DNA from: Mikania micrantha
Taxonomy: Eukaryota; Streptophyta; Magnoliopsida; Asterales; Asteraceae
Length of the DNA stretch: 64,000 nt
NCBI GenBank assembly: GCA_009363875.1
Contig: CM018693.1
Location: 109,322,362 to 109,386,361 of the forward strand
Direction: 5' to 3'
Part shown: piece by piece, positions 1 to 11,425 of the stretch
How the letters are laid out: every line of letters begins with the position of its first letter
How positions within the stretch are numbered: position 1 is the stretch's first letter
Translations under genes and position numbers: made by a program
Notes under the pieces: model-generated
What the model was told of the DNA's origin: nothing
Database searches by the model: none
Seen by the model: the letters and a program-made list of their open reading frames with translations, nothing else

Positions 1-600
1 GAACCTATACACCTTATCTCCTCACAGCCGAACCCTTATGCGAAACCCAGCTGGCAACGAACCTTATAACCTTCGGCCGAACCTCCCAAATGTCACGAAC
101 CTTGCATGACCTTTGGGACTCAGCCGAACCTTGCTCCACTTGCGAACCCCTTTGCCGAACCATGGGTTTGTTAGCGAACCTGCTTGCCATGTACACCCAT
201 CAGCCGAACCATTGGAGATACAAGGGTTCGCTGAACAAGTTGATGCAGCCACTTCCAATCTCAATTGTGAGATACACCTCCGGCCAAATAACTTCTAATC
301 AGCCCAAACCTTCGGCCCAACTTCAACACCCCGGCCCACCATGGCCCATACTCATGGATGAGCTTTATTGGGCCCAATTTCGTAGTGACTAATCTAACCC
401 AATAAACGTATTCAGCTCATGTGAACTGGTTGCGGCCCAAGGACAAACGATTGGGTCAAGATTTCTTAGTTTGGCCCAAATCCATGTAGTTCGGCCCGCT
501 AAAGCCCAACCAGCCCAATGCTCTCCTAGAATTGACCCACATGACACCAACTCAGCCCAATCATGTGCTATACGATCCATGTGATAACCGGAAGTTAACA
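1..600 (+). repeat. LTR-like fragment rich in CGAACC and GGCCCA motifs
   Basis: The first ~260 bases hold many irregularly spaced CGAACC hexamers. The next ~300 bases are rich in GGCCCA/CAGCCCAA. The same two zones occur in the same order on the opposite strand in the left LTR of gypsy element D (23300-23940). I therefore read this as part of an LTR of a D-like element in plus orientation, cut by the window start. Short ORFs across it look like chance frames. Exact limits are unclear. Confidence 0.5.
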
Positions 601-898
601 TTTTATTAAACAAATATTAGAGGATAAGATGGCATGCGATCTTAACAGCTAATACAAAAGCGATGGATTTTGAGCTTAATATGTTTCATAGACACAAAAC
701 ATTACGGGGTACAAACTTATTACATAATTATGTAATTTTCATGAAATAACGGATTTAAAATAATAAGAAAATTAATTAACTTATGGTGAAGTGTCAAGGG
801 TCTAGAACAAAGTTAAGTAAACTTAAAACATCCAAACAAGTAATACAAGGAGTATAGCACTGGAATCGGGGCCAAGTGAAGATTGAGACTTGAAAGTG
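601..898. other. AT-rich stretch with no recognisable feature
   Basis: I see no coding frame, terminal repeat or known motif. It separates the LTR-like fragment from the truncated end of gypsy element F. Gag homology of F stops near 905. Confidence 0.4.
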
Positions 899-1283
899 TT
901 AACCATCCTCCGAGCACTCAGACATAGAGAAGACTGACTCCAGCTTCTCGATCCAGCGAAGCAGTCCTACTGCTCCCTCAGTTCCTTGGAACGTGTGTGG
1001 GTGGTAGCTCAGGAAAGCTTTGAATGAGCATCCCTTTGCTACGCCCCCATGAGATCCTGTGCATCGGAGTTCAATGTAACGTGTTAGTGTCTATGCTGCC
1101 TATACTATGTTAGTCACGTAGGCAGAAGTTAATACCATTGTTAGTGCCACTAGTCTCACTGGCATGTCGGTTCGCTTCGTGCTCCGCGAGTACTTTGTTG
1201 AACTTTCGTTCGACCATCATGTCGATCCTTGCCTTTTCGGCCTTGCATTTGAGTTTGAGAGCGTTAGATCCTCTTCCAGACAT
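899..1283 (-). pseudogene. Truncated gag start of gypsy F, with a putative 79-nt intron
   Basis: A 49-codon exon (1283-1136, starting MSGRG) matches the MAGRG exon of element E (51235-51382) at exactly the same length. It is followed by a GT...AG segment at 1135-1057. Reading then resumes in the same frame (from 1056) with the KGCSFKAF and LLRWIEKLESVF motifs of retrotransposon gag. The match to E gag ends near 905 and an in-frame TAA lies at 901-899. Only about 100 residues of gag remain. Splicing is inferred from two-copy conservation and frame, not from transcripts. Confidence 0.65.
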
Positions 1284-1545
1284 GTTGCTATATGGAAAGG
1301 TTAGAATGTTAGTTAGCAAGGGTTAGAGTGTTAGCAAATGTCATGTCAGAAGTCAAGCCAGATGTCATGTCAGAAGTTGTGTTAGCAACAGTCATACTGA
1401 TACAATAGATAATAACAAAGCATAGTTCTCATTAATACCAGAATTGTAGTACAATAATTTCAAAAGGAAATACAATACGAGTTCTTCGAGCACATCCCGC
1501 TCGTCTAGGCAAATACAGAAAGAAATATAAAATAAAATAACCTAT

Positions 1546-2298
1546 CTAGTCCGAGTCCATGGAGACGTGTGAAATGTCACTGGCAGCGTCTCCGTCATCA
1601 TCGTCCTCCTCAGGATCCTCGTTGGGATCCTCATCAAAATCCTCTTCTCCGAGGTCATTGACCTCGAATTCAGGACCATCCTCCTGTGGAGGTTCTTCTA
1701 TAAACTGTGCAGCCCATGCATTGAGCATGGCGTCACTAGCCTGTACCATCGCCTGAGTCTCCTCGTTGGCGACTCGGTTCTCCGTAATACGTCCATCATG
1801 CTCCTGCATGATATCCACCATCTGCCCATGCTGACTCATTAGCTGGGACACCTGGAGACGAAGGGTCTCCACCTGCTCCTCCAGTCGACTGTTTCGCTCC
1901 TCCAGTCGATCGTTTCGCCTTTCCAGGCGATCGTTCTTCTCGCGAAGAACTCGAACCTCATCAGACAGCTCGCCACTCCTCCAAATCTCTCGTCGAGTGC
2001 AAGCAACGTGGGCCGCGAAGGCCTGCTCTAGTGGTAACCCAAGTGGTGGTAATCGACGGCCTGGAGCGGTATCGCCAGGGAAACGGTATGGAGGTACCCT
2101 CTCCCCGGTAATCCACTCCTGTATCATCGTGGGTAGCCATCCCCAGTGTCGGGCTCGTGTTGTATCCCAAGCTCGCCTGTCCATCTCAGCGTCTACCTGC
2201 GCCACAATGTCATGAACGCGTCGGCGGCTCTCAATCGTCAGGTCGTCTATCGCCGGACGCCTGCCCGAGTTCCTGATAGTGTCTTCGTTGTTGGCCAT
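1546..2298 (-). CDS. ORF1 of gypsy F: coiled-coil, acidic accessory protein
   Basis: This is an intact 250-aa frame between the primer binding site and gag. Residues 1-105 form a mixed, probably folded region (HWGWLP and GERVPPYR motifs). Residues ~110-175 are charged heptads such as RLERRNDRLEERNSRLEEQ, typical of a coiled coil. Residues ~200-250 are very acidic, ending SMDSD. Element E has the same ORF at the same length (50203-50955), interrupted by one stop. It is not gag, protease, pol or a chromodomain, and I know no function for it. The coiled coil suggests self-association, and the acidic tail suggests binding to a basic partner; both are inference. The start is the first Met after the leader and is shared with E. 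Confidence 0.75.
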   Translation of the reverse strand: MANNEDTIRNSGRRPAIDDLTIESRRRVHDIVAQVDAEMDRRAWDTTRARHWGWLPTMIQEWITGERVPPYRFPGDTAPGRRLPPLGLPLEQAFAAHVACTRREIWRSGELSDEVRVLREKNDRLERRNDRLEERNSRLEEQVETLRLQVSQLMSQHGQMVDIMQEHDGRITENRVANEETQAMVQASDAMLNAWAAQFIEEPPQEDGPEFEVNDLGEEDFDEDPNEDPEEDDDDGDAASDISHVSMDSD

Positions 2299-2440
2299 CC
2301 TGTAAGTCTCAAGTTAGTAATCAATAGTAATAACATAAGCAATAATATCATCAATGTGCAATTTCTAAGTGTAGTGTCTATAGTTGAGCAATGGCTATAG
2401 TCTAAGTTTACTATATGCAAACCTACTTCTCTATAACCAA

Positions 2441-2453
2441 GGCTCTGATACCA
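2441..2453 (-). promoter_or_regulatory. Primer binding site of gypsy F
   Basis: On the minus strand this reads TGGTATCAGAGCC, the usual plant primer site complementary to the 3' end of initiator tRNA-Met. It lies 3 nt inside the end of the 5' LTR. Confidence 0.85.
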
Positions 2454-2456
2454 GTC

Positions 2457-5399
2457 TGTCACACCCCCAAATTCCCACTCGTGGCGTATGTCCACGTGGA
2501 TGTGATGTGTCCAGAATCACAGCTCAAAGTCATATAGAACACCTCTATATGCGTTTACAAATCCAAAGTTTGACACATACACTCATAAAATAGTTTGCAG
2601 CGGAATAAAAGTTATCATGTCATATTGCAGCGGAATATCAAATGTTTGACAAAATGCAGCGGAAATGTAAATAGTTTAACACAACATTGTTTAATAGAAT
2701 AAAAGTAAATTGTTTTCAAAATGACAAGACAGAATGCATGTAAGTTCCTAATGCTCGTTCCTTAAATCGTGCATTCCTGTCCTCCTGCTAGCCGCGCTAG
2801 TTACCTGAGAATACAAGTTAGAAAAAGTGTCAACACGATGGTTGGTGAGTTCACAGGTTTTGATATACATATAGTAAGAAAGTGTGTCATGCTGTTTATC
2901 AAATGTTAGTACCGAGCCCTAGGCCCAAAGTGTCAGTGCGTCACTACCGAACTAGACTTGTTTGTCCTTGCCTCCGCTATGCCTCGTATACATAGCAAGT
3001 TAGATCAGAGTTTGCACGGGTTATGACATCCAGTCAACATAGTGCCCCGTGGGGTTAGTCATTCCCTAATGGATCCATCCAAATCTACCACGTTGTTCGT
3101 ACATTAACGGTAAGACTTTGTGAGGGCTTAATACAAGTTCAACACTTAATGTTTGTCCAATAAACCAGCATACACCAAATATGTTTGTACAGTAATAAAT
3201 GTTTGACTCGATGTAACTAGTATTCTCCCCCTATTTAAAAGCGTTTGAAAAAGAGTAAAGAGGGGCCGTAAACTCACCTTAGTGATGAAAATGCAAATCA
3301 AGCGTAAGCTCCTGATGTAGTAGCACGTGTCGGTCACCGGCAACCTATATCGTACACCGTACGTGAGTTCGTGTATGTGACCGTGCTAGTGTTTGTGTTA
3401 GTGCTCGTGTTTGTACCCAACAACCCTTGGTTGTTCATGTTTGTCCGTGTTGGTCCACAATGACCGTGTTTGCTCGTGTTGGTCCACATTGACCGTGTTT
3501 GACCGTGTTTGACCAGAGTTGACCGTGTCAAGTCAACGACCCGTTGGTGAACCGTGTGACGGTTTGTGAATCGTGTAACAGTCGTGTAGGTGCTCGTCGT
3601 GTGCAAAACGCGCAAGTCGTGTCTATGGACAACTTACTATTTATAGTAAGTTTCCATTTTTGGAAAGTTCACAAAGCATATCGGTTTTAAAGTTCTAGCA
3701 TACTCGTTAGTCCTACGTGATCATGTTAACACATAACACATCATCATACAAAGTCACATGAGTCGTTTATAACATGTTAGCATACAAAAGTTTCCTAAAA
3801 TGGAAAGCTTCCATTTATAGCATACGTGACATCGGAAATCATCTAACTTAGCATCTAATCATCATGTTATAACATAATAAATCATCTAGCATGCTCGAAT
3901 CACACAACATGTTTACAAATCGGTTTTTGTAAAAATAAAGTTACTAAATATAGTAACTTTGTGGTTTTGCATAGAAATAACCATTTTAACATTTCCAAAC
4001 CATTTTCATGTCGCCGATCATCATAATAGACCACTTAACACCATTTAATCATGCCATCTTAACCCAAATCATCATTTAACAATATTTCATTCACAAAAGT
4101 TACTATATATAGTAACTATGTCAAAATGGTTTTAAGCATTATAAAAATCACATTTTGAGCATCAATATCATTCTAATATCATTTAAATAGCAATCCATAA
4201 GCATGCATGTTACTAATATCATCCCTAGCACCATTTTGCCAATATAAAGTTTCTATTAATAGAAGGTTCATCCAAATCATGTTTTTACTCATCAAAATCA
4301 CAATCTAATCTTTCAATAACCCTTGTACATCCTCAAGAATCATCATCACATAAACATAATCACCTAACATGCCTTAGATCATACATGCATGTATCAATAT
4401 TATCACAAATCATCATTTTAAGTACAAAGGCTTATACCCATCATCTTAGATCATCATAAAACACCATTACAACATCATAGATCATCAAGAAACACACTTA
4501 AACTATCAAACCCAGAAGCAAATCTCGTGCATGTGGGTGATTTGTGCTTGCATGTGTGTTTTAACACATGCATGTGTGTGTAGTGGTGTTTAGAGGGTGT
4601 TTGGACCATGAGACTACCTTCCAATACTTCTTGATTGCTAAAATGGTGTTTGAGCAGCTTTAGGACTCCTGGATTGCTGGATTCGACAAGTTCAAGCAAG
4701 AAAGGATGAGACTCAAGCTTGGAAGGCCTTCTCCCTTGAGTTCTCTAAGCTTCCCAAGCTCCAAATGGGGTCTCTAATGGCTTCCAGAGCTGTTGCAGGC
4801 GTCTAGAGGAAGAAGAAGGTCGAGGTATTGAGTGTGAAGCCGGAGAAATGATGTTAAAGGATAGTATAGGCATCATTGTCTTGGTTTTATAAAGATATTG
4901 TCGACTGAGCGGCTTCGCGTACCGCGATGGGGCCTTCAAAAATTCTCCGCTTATCGCGGCGGATTTCGGGAGTCAAACTCCCGCGCCGCATGTCGCGTAT
5001 CGCGACAATTATTCCTGTTGGGCCATCACGTACCGCGATGGGCCCCTGGGGAGCCCAATAAGCCTATCTTAATGGGTTTGATCCGTTCGTCACCGTTTTC
5101 ACGCTTCCGAACTATCGTTTGGCCTTGTTTGAACTTCCTAGTTCAATGTGTGAGTGTTTCGTGAAGTTTCGAGTGTTGTGCTACACAATGTGCTTGACAT
5201 TCACCAACGTTCGCGTGTTTTGACACGTGTGTGTTGTTCGTCGATAATTCCTCGAATTATCCTGTTGTGTGTCGGTGTTCGTACTGTCGTGCCACGTGTC
5301 ACACTAAATTAATCTAATTCTAGTGCCACGTGTACATAAAGTATTTAAATAAACATTTAAATAAATATAAAGCTGACCTGGAAAATACAGGGTGTCACA
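2457..5399 (-). repeat. 5' LTR of gypsy F (2.94 kb)
   Basis: It is bounded by TGTCACACCCCC at 2457 and GGGTGTCACA at 5399, the inverted ends of the E LTR. On the minus strand it has G-box/ABRE-like CACGTG cores at the outer end, CGCG hairpin motifs (4915-5040), a TATA-like TTTATAAAACC (about 4882-4893), five CArG-like palindromes (3631-4267) and a TTGACC-rich decamer array (about 3425-3530). The short ORFs in it look like chance frames. Confidence 0.85.
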
Positions 5400-5600
5400 G
5401 TTTTCCATCTTGTTCATGTCGATGTGTATTAGTTTTGGAGATTGAACCTCTTTGGGTCTGGTAACACCTTTGGATTTTTTTTTCCCATGTAACATGATCA
5501 TCGTGTCACGACAAAAAGTATGTGTTTTGGATATTAGTTATTGTTTCATTGAAGAAGGTTGCCTCAATAGATGAGTTTCCATCACCAATTATGATGTTTA
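5400..5600. other. Host sequence between gypsy F and copia C
   Basis: About 200 bp of non-repeat-looking sequence flanks both elements. A short minus-strand frame crosses it but gives no recognisable protein. The last five bases (GTTTA, 5596-5600) are the 5' flank of copia C. Confidence 0.4.
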
Positions 5601-5789
5601 TGTTGGACCTATATGCCTAAAACACAACGTGTAACAATGTTACTATTGATATAATATCCCAAAAGGTCACACATTGAGCAAATATTCCAAATGTACACTC
5701 AAACTCGGTTTAATATGCATAACCCAATTAATGTCAAGGATATATTATTATTTAGTAAAATAATAATACATAATGAATAAATGTAGTAA
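5601..5789 (+). repeat. Copia C 5' LTR, piece 1 of 3
   Basis: It begins TGTTGGACC and matches the start of the 3' LTR at 40005, with an extra ~23-bp stretch absent from the 3' LTR. It is broken at AGTAA (5785-5789), which is repeated at 21060-21064 as the target-site duplication of the solo LTR. Confidence 0.9.
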
Positions 5790-5861
5790 TGTCACACCCC
5801 CAAACTCCCACTTGCGGTGTCAGACCGCTGGGTGTGACGTGGCCAGAATCACAGCTCTTAG

Positions 5862-6237
5862 TGTAGGTCCAGATCTTGATCAGGACTTGAGCTTTATGAC
5901 TCCAATCCACACCAAATGACTCCAACGAGTGCGAAATCCAAGTTAGAATCACGAGAAGAAGTAGAAAAATGCAAACTTTGTATATATTTGTGAACTTACA
6001 AGAACACTGCCTCAATACGTCTAGAGAGTAGTGCCTCGGGAATCCAACCCTAGGGTAGTACAAAATACGTCTATTTATACTAATTCTAGGACTACTCGAA
6101 CCTCTATACACGAAAATGGTTCAAGTACTCGAAATCATAGGTACACGAAAATCTATGTACACGAAAATACATAAAACTGGTCTTCATCTGGTCACGAGTT
6201 GACTTTGCCAGTCTTTCTCTCTGGAATGGGCTCTACA
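5862..6237 (-). repeat. 3' LTR of copia B
   Basis: It starts TGTAGGTCC and ends CTCTACA, the same length as the LTR at 17747-18122. It contains TACTCGAA and TACACGAAAA motifs also found in the leader and the 3' spacer. Confidence 0.9.
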
Positions 6238-6250
6238 AACTCCCCTAGAC
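6238..6250 (-). promoter_or_regulatory. Polypurine tract of copia B
   Basis: On the minus strand this reads AGTCTAGGGGAGTT directly before the 3' LTR, the expected place and composition for the plus-strand primer. Confidence 0.7.
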
Positions 6251-6399
6251 TGATGAAGTCAACCGATAGGAGGTGTGACCGAATGAGGACCTGCACCAAC
6301 ATATAGCTTGAGTTTCATGGTAAAGGCAACGACCCGTGTGAGTGGCTTTGCTTCCTCATCCCATCCTCTGTAGACCTTCATTGGAGTGTCATGCAGCTT

Positions 6400-6984
6400 C
6401 TACATATCATCTTTCCCGAACTTTAGTATGTCCATAGGGTCCACAATGATGTCCACATCATTGATGTCTCCCTTTGTCCTCAAAATAGTAGCTGCATGTG
6501 TCTTCTCATCAAAATACCAGAAGTCGAAGTTCTTGAGCGTGTTTTCTGGGACTCTGGTTGACACTGGGATGGCCTTCTCTGTTGCTGGAGGAGGATACTT
6601 ATAATAGATCCACGATTCTTTCTTCAAAGGATCAAGGATGCATGAAGAGACATATCGTCTTCCCTTTGTAGTCTTCATTACTGGGAAATCTTTGTCACAT
6701 TGGTCTTTAATAAACTTGGCGAATAGCTCAGCTTGACTATCCTTGGATGTGTTGTAGAAGACGGCGTTGTTGACGCTTCGAATATCAAAATTTGGCATCG
6801 AACAGAAGTCTTGTGGTCGCTTGAAGTACTCAAGCTTTCCATCTCTCCTCTTAGCCGGATACAGTTGTTTTTCTTTATCGTACATCCAGCAGGTGATATT
6901 TGATATTTCATTGCGCACAGCAAATAAGTCACGGGAGCCTGATGTGTAAGTAACTTCATTCTGTTCAGCCGATTCTTCTCCCAT
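6400..6984 (-). pseudogene. C-terminal part of the extra ORF of copia B
   Basis: This 194-codon open frame has a well-mixed composition (motifs SRDLFAVRNEISNITCWMYD, KFIKDQCDKDFPV, ILDPLKKESWIYYKYPPP). It lies downstream of the 7229-8980 frame but in another phase, so a frameshift or break probably separates two parts of one protein. It is not RT, integrase, RNase H or an obvious membrane glycoprotein, and I see no signal peptide or transmembrane segment. A GNAT- or nuclease-like role cannot be claimed. It ends about 160 bp before the polypurine tract, so it is part of the element and not a host gene. Confidence 0.55.
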
Positions 6985-7228
6985 CTAGGAATTTTGCACT
7001 TCAGGAGGACCAGAAGTACAGTCGCTCTGCTTACCAAACCAACTGTCGATTACTTTGTCCAGCGATGTGACTTCCTTTCCTAGTGCGTTGACATATTTGT
7101 GAGCATACAAATAGTCTATGTAAGGGTCTGTCGAGATGTTTCCAAGTATGACGTTTTCAGGTTCCTCTTCTTTGGATGCTCCCGCAGAAGACTAAAAAAT
7201 CTCTTCCATTTCCTTTGCACAAACGGCA

Positions 7229-8980
7229 TCAAATACTGAGTCCAGTAAATAAATCTCCTAGACCTGCATCCTTCAGCTCTTCTCCAATCCCTTCGAACAT
7301 GAAGTTCTCAGGAATATCCATGAACAAATCTTCATAATTGTCGAGAGGCTTCTCTGAGGATGACTGGTTGCCTAAGTAATCACCGCCTTGATCATCTTTG
7401 GCGGGTTCATCATCCTTTTGGCCTAAGGAGCTTCTACCTTGGCCAATATCACCCCTAGCATCTTCATCATCATTATCATCTTTCTTCTCATCTTTCTTGT
7501 CATCATATTTGTTGTCATCATCGTCTTTCTTTTCATTATCTTCCTCATCATCATTGTCATCATCTTTGTCAGTCCTGTCTTCTTCCTGGATCACGGAGTT
7601 AGATCTAGTCAGATCCTCAATCACCTTCTTCAAATCTCTGTTTTCCCTTTTCAGTAGGCTAATATCTTTGTTTTGTTTCCTGATATGCTCACAGATTTTC
7701 ACAAAGCCTTCTGATAGGTTGGTGATGAGTATTTCTTTAGTTGCAGAGTCTTGCTCAAGGAGGAATACTCTCTCCTACAGCCATACCATGTCAATCGGCA
7801 CCTGATCATGCATGTAAGGTGATGGAGTTTCTAGCGGTGCTTTGCCTTTATCCTTCTGTGCTTTGGGTGGTGATGATGGTGGTTTAGAAAAGCTAATAGG
7901 AGTTGGGAAATGTGGTGGTAAAATGTGTGGTAGTTGAGGAGACAATGGTTTGGTTTGGGTGGAGTCAGTGGTGGATGTATGTGGTGGAATGGTGGTTTGG
8001 GTGGATGCGGTTGGTTTTGTGGGTGGTTTAGGTTGGGTGACTGGTTTAAGCTTCGGTGGTGGTGGTTGAGGCTTTGGTGGTGGTGGTTGAGGCTTTGGTG
8101 GTGGTGGTGGCTATGTTTGAGGTGTCTGAGAGGATGAGGAGGTGCCAACTGTCTTTTTCTTAAGCCTTGGGTCTCTAGCCCGTTTCAACATCATCTTCAC
8201 TCTTTTCTTCTTGGGAGATGACTTGGGAGATTGGATATAGTCAGTATCTTGTATCTCTTTCCATTCTGCCCTAGATAATGGTAGAATCACAGGCTCAGGC
8301 TCTACAATGAATTCTTCTTCACCAGATGATGATGATGACTCAGATGAGGAGTCCTCTACAGCTTTGCTGGTTTCAGTAGTTGTGTGTGCGGGAGGATGGT
8401 CATGCTCGTCAGCAACAAAAGCTGTTGGAGTACCTTGTTCCTCAGCTTCCTCATCCAATCCTACAGATAGTCTCCCGAACTTTTCAAGAGGGCGAGCACC
8501 AACATATTGCTTCTTTCCCTTCTTATTCATCGTCATGTAGGAGAAGATATATTCCTTCATCCTTTTGATGCCCAGTGTTCCAACTGTTGGAATGACATTC
8601 GAATGCCTCTTGTTGATGATAATCTGGATGAATCTGGGGAATGCTAAGAATCTCTCCTTTCTTTTCACTTTGATGTTAGCGTGCATGTCTCGAAAGATCA
8701 TCCGCAAATAGTTGAACTCAAGTCCGAATGCAATCGCCACCATGCACGAGCTGAGAGTCTGGTTCAGCACATCATATCCTCCCTTACGTCCTGAGAGGCA
8801 TTGAGTGACGATATGAGCCACGATAAATGCAGAGATGATAAGTGGATGCTCCATAATAGCGTAGTTGACTGGTGAGAGTATCAATCCGTTCACCATGCTT
8901 TTGTACATCAAGTGTTTCTCCAGAGGATCACCTAGATAAGCAGACATGTTGTGATCCGACACAAACCTTAACTCAGCCAT
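7229..8980 (-). pseudogene. Extra 3' ORF of copia B: N domain, Pro-rich linker, coiled coil, acidic tail
   Basis: The frame from 8980 stays in one phase to 7229, broken by a TAG at 8113-8111 and another stop near 7776. Residues ~1-190 form a folded-looking domain (MAELRFVSDHNMSAYLGDP, YAIMEHPLIISAFI, FLAFPRFIQIIIN). Then come a Ser/Glu-rich basic stretch, a Pro-rich segment of repeated PPPPKPQ, a coiled coil (SLLKRENRDLKKVIEDL) and an Asp-rich run, ending GDLFTGLSI. The N domain resembles, from memory, an Asteraceae protein family with HNM...AYL motifs often predicted beside copia pol genes. Its function is unknown to me. Its place after pol matches the env-like slot of Sireviruses, but no membrane features are visible. 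Confidence 0.6.
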
Positions 8981-10942
8981 CTGAAACAGAAAACGAGCTA
9001 AGTTAGCTGAAAATTAAAGTAAAATAAAAGTCAAAGTCAACGGGTCACATCAAAGTGAAAGTCAAAGCAAAAAGTCGAAGGGTCAAATCACAGTCAAAGC
9101 CAATTTGAAAAATTCAAATTTAAATTGAAGTTCTCGGAAACACAGGAGTATTCGAAAACTGTGGGAGTTCACGAAAAGTCCAGAGTTTTCAAAAAGGTAG
9201 CAGTTCTCGAAAAGTTGTCAGTTCTCGAAAGTGAGTTCTCGAACTAAGGTTCTCGAACTTGGGTACTCGAAAATTGGTTCTCGAACATGAGTTCTCGAAA
9301 TTCAAATTTTCAAGAACTGAAAAACCTCGATAATTGTTTCAATTTTGCTCCTTTGAACTCCAATTTGTACTCGAAATGCTCGGAATTGGGAGGCGACCAA
9401 TATATCAAAGGATCAGTTTCCAATTTTGAGTATTTCGAGGTGATTTGACCAAGATTCCTTTTGTTTACGAGCACAAGTACTTGATTTCGGTTTTTGTTCG
9501 ATAACTTTTTATTCTACGGTCAAAATCCTATGAAAATCTATACCTAGTTTCGTCTAATGTAGATCTACAAGGTGGTCGGAGTGGAATTTTGATATCAAGT
9601 CCAGAAATGTGGATCGCCTAGAGAGAGAACAATCAGGTACTCGAAATTATGGTACTCGAATTTGCACCTTCTCAAAGTATTTACATGCCAATTTTGAGTA
9701 CTCGAAATCGAGTACACTAAATCGTGTACAATATTTCGAAACTCCAGTTCGAATACCCTTTTTCAAGTAAAAAATTAGTTTTTTAAAAATTTTAACTTAA
9801 TAAAAGAAAATAAACTCAAAAACTTTGGATGAGTTCAAAGTTGAGTTGAGTCAATTTTGTGGTATCAAATCTGTATCTGAAATTTGACCACCTTAAAATA
9901 ATTTCTTATAGAAATCCAACCTTAAAATAATTATACCCCACCAACGATTTTTACTCATTTATCCATATTTCAAAAATAAGACTTATGATCAAAATTTTCT
10001 ACCGGTTTTTCTAAAAAAAAAAACTTTTGTGAAGTTTATGGAGAAGCAGACTGTTAAACCAGATTAACATGCAACCTATCAATTTTGCGAAATCTTTTGT
10101 TTCAAAATTTGATTGTATTTCAATGAACTTAAAACGTTTTGACAGAGTTTAAGGTGAGAAGAGAAAAGAACAGATCTATCATATTAGAGTCAAGAACAAG
10201 AAGGGGTTCTACCGTCTTTGTGCTCACTGGCATCTTTTATATTACTGATATGCAGACACATTGGCCTTAACGTCACACATCCAGGTCTTTGCTTATGCCA
10301 AGCAAAGGATGCTTCAGTAAGTATTTCTCGCTCTTTGTTTACACAAAACATAGCAAATACCCGAATTTTCTCAAAGCGATTTCAAGTTTATCGAAACACA
10401 ATCTTGTTTTGACTTAAAGATTTATACAAAAAGTCAAATAGTTGTTGCATCTTTCTGGTTATCTGATTTTCCAGTACTTCTTACTTATTTACATTTACAT
10501 ATATTTAATATTTTTTAATGATCATGTCCAAGCCTTTTATAGGAAAACGTGTTTTAACTTCTTAGTAATTTATAGTTATCTAAAGTTGTTATTCTTTTAA
10601 AAATTATGTTTAGGTAGTGAATATCTGAGTGTAAGAAATCATTTCACTTCCCTTTGAACTAGTTCTCCTGACTGTCCAAATAAAATCTTTTTGTATTTTT
10701 CTTAAATTTTGAAAAAAGGCAAAATCTTTTTGTTAAAATTCCACTCCCCCTAAACTTGTAGATCATCTTAAACTGACTCAAAAACCAAAAATCTTTTTGT
10801 AGTTTTGTAAATAGATTCAAAAACTGAAAATCTTTTTGTTGTTTTTGTAAATATTCTCCCCCTAAATTTGTAATCTAAAAATAAAACAAAACAAAACATA
10901 AATTTTAAAGTATTTACAAAAAATTGTTTTAATCAAAACTTA
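8981..10942 (-). other. Non-coding spacer of copia B between pol and the extra ORF
   Basis: Nearly 2 kb lacks a credible coding frame. The part next to the extra ORF (9120-9730) is dense in TTCTCGAA/TACTCGAA motifs. The rest is AT-rich with T/A runs. It might carry a promoter or splice acceptor for the downstream ORF, but I can show neither. Confidence 0.5.
9204..9299. repeat. Array of TTCTCGAA motifs with 14-bp period
   Basis: TTCTCGAA starts at 9204, 9222, 9236, 9250, 9278 and 9292, and TACTCGAA at 9264. The last six starts are exactly 14 bp apart. Each octamer has the form TTCnnGAA, the paired half-site of a heat-shock element. Further single copies lie at about 9640-9730. Confidence 0.8.
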
Positions 10943-11425
10943 TTAGTTTGAGAGAGGCAAGCAGATGGTGGAAGCGACTGTGCCAAATGGTTTTGTGAAA
11001 AGATCTGCCAGGTTGTCATCTATGTGGACCTTTTCAAGATGGATCAACTTACGTTTGAAACAGTCGTGGATAAAGTGAATCCGGATATCAATTTGTTTAG
11101 TTTTGGAGTGTTGTACCGGATTCTTGACAATATGTAGAGCGGCGTCATTATCACAATATATAGGAGAGTCAAGAAAGTTCAAACCGTAATATAGAAGCTG
11201 TTGTTGCATCCAGATAACCTGAGAACAGAAACTGGAGGCAACGACATACTCAGCTTCCGCAGTGGAGGTTGACACGGTTGTCTCCTTCTTGCATTGCCAC
11301 GAGACAAGGCGATCTCCTAAGTACTGACATCCACCTGTGGTAGGCTTCCTGTCTAAATTGCAACCACCAAAATCAGTGTCAGGGTAAGCAAATAAACGAA
11401 AATCAGAGTTCTTAGGATACCACAA
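10943..11425 (-). pseudogene. RNase H domain of copia B pol
   Basis: Copia RNase H motifs are clear: YPDTDFGGC, RKPTTGGCQYLG, SWQCKKETTVSTSTAEAEY, YCDNDAALHIVKNPVQHSKT and HIDDNLADLFTKP. It forms the end of pol, which closes with SLPLSN-like codons at 10943. It degrades the RNA strand of the RNA-DNA hybrid during reverse transcription. The frame is open over 160 codons but separated from RT by breaks. Confidence 0.85.

Larger units (their letters stand above)
899..5399 (-). mobile_element. Ty3/gypsy element F, truncated after the start of gag
   Basis: In element order (right to left) it has a complete 5' LTR (5399-2457), a tRNA-Met-type primer binding site, an intact ORF1, and the first part of gag. 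All match element E at 47070-51620 in order and spacing. The element stops inside gag near 905, so protease, pol and the 3' LTR are missing. It is the same family as E but clearly diverged from it. The outer 5' end is the TGTGACAC-type terminus at 5399. Confidence 0.85.

Noticed and set aside
5304..5501. Minus-strand 65-codon ORF as a host exon
   Set aside because: Half of it lies in the F LTR, and no splice sites or homology were recognised.
7398..7805. Plus-strand Ser/Leu-rich ORF and the Ile/Phe-rich ORF at 7439-7657
   Set aside because: Antisense shadows of the Asp/Glu/Lys-rich acidic run of the copia B extra ORF.
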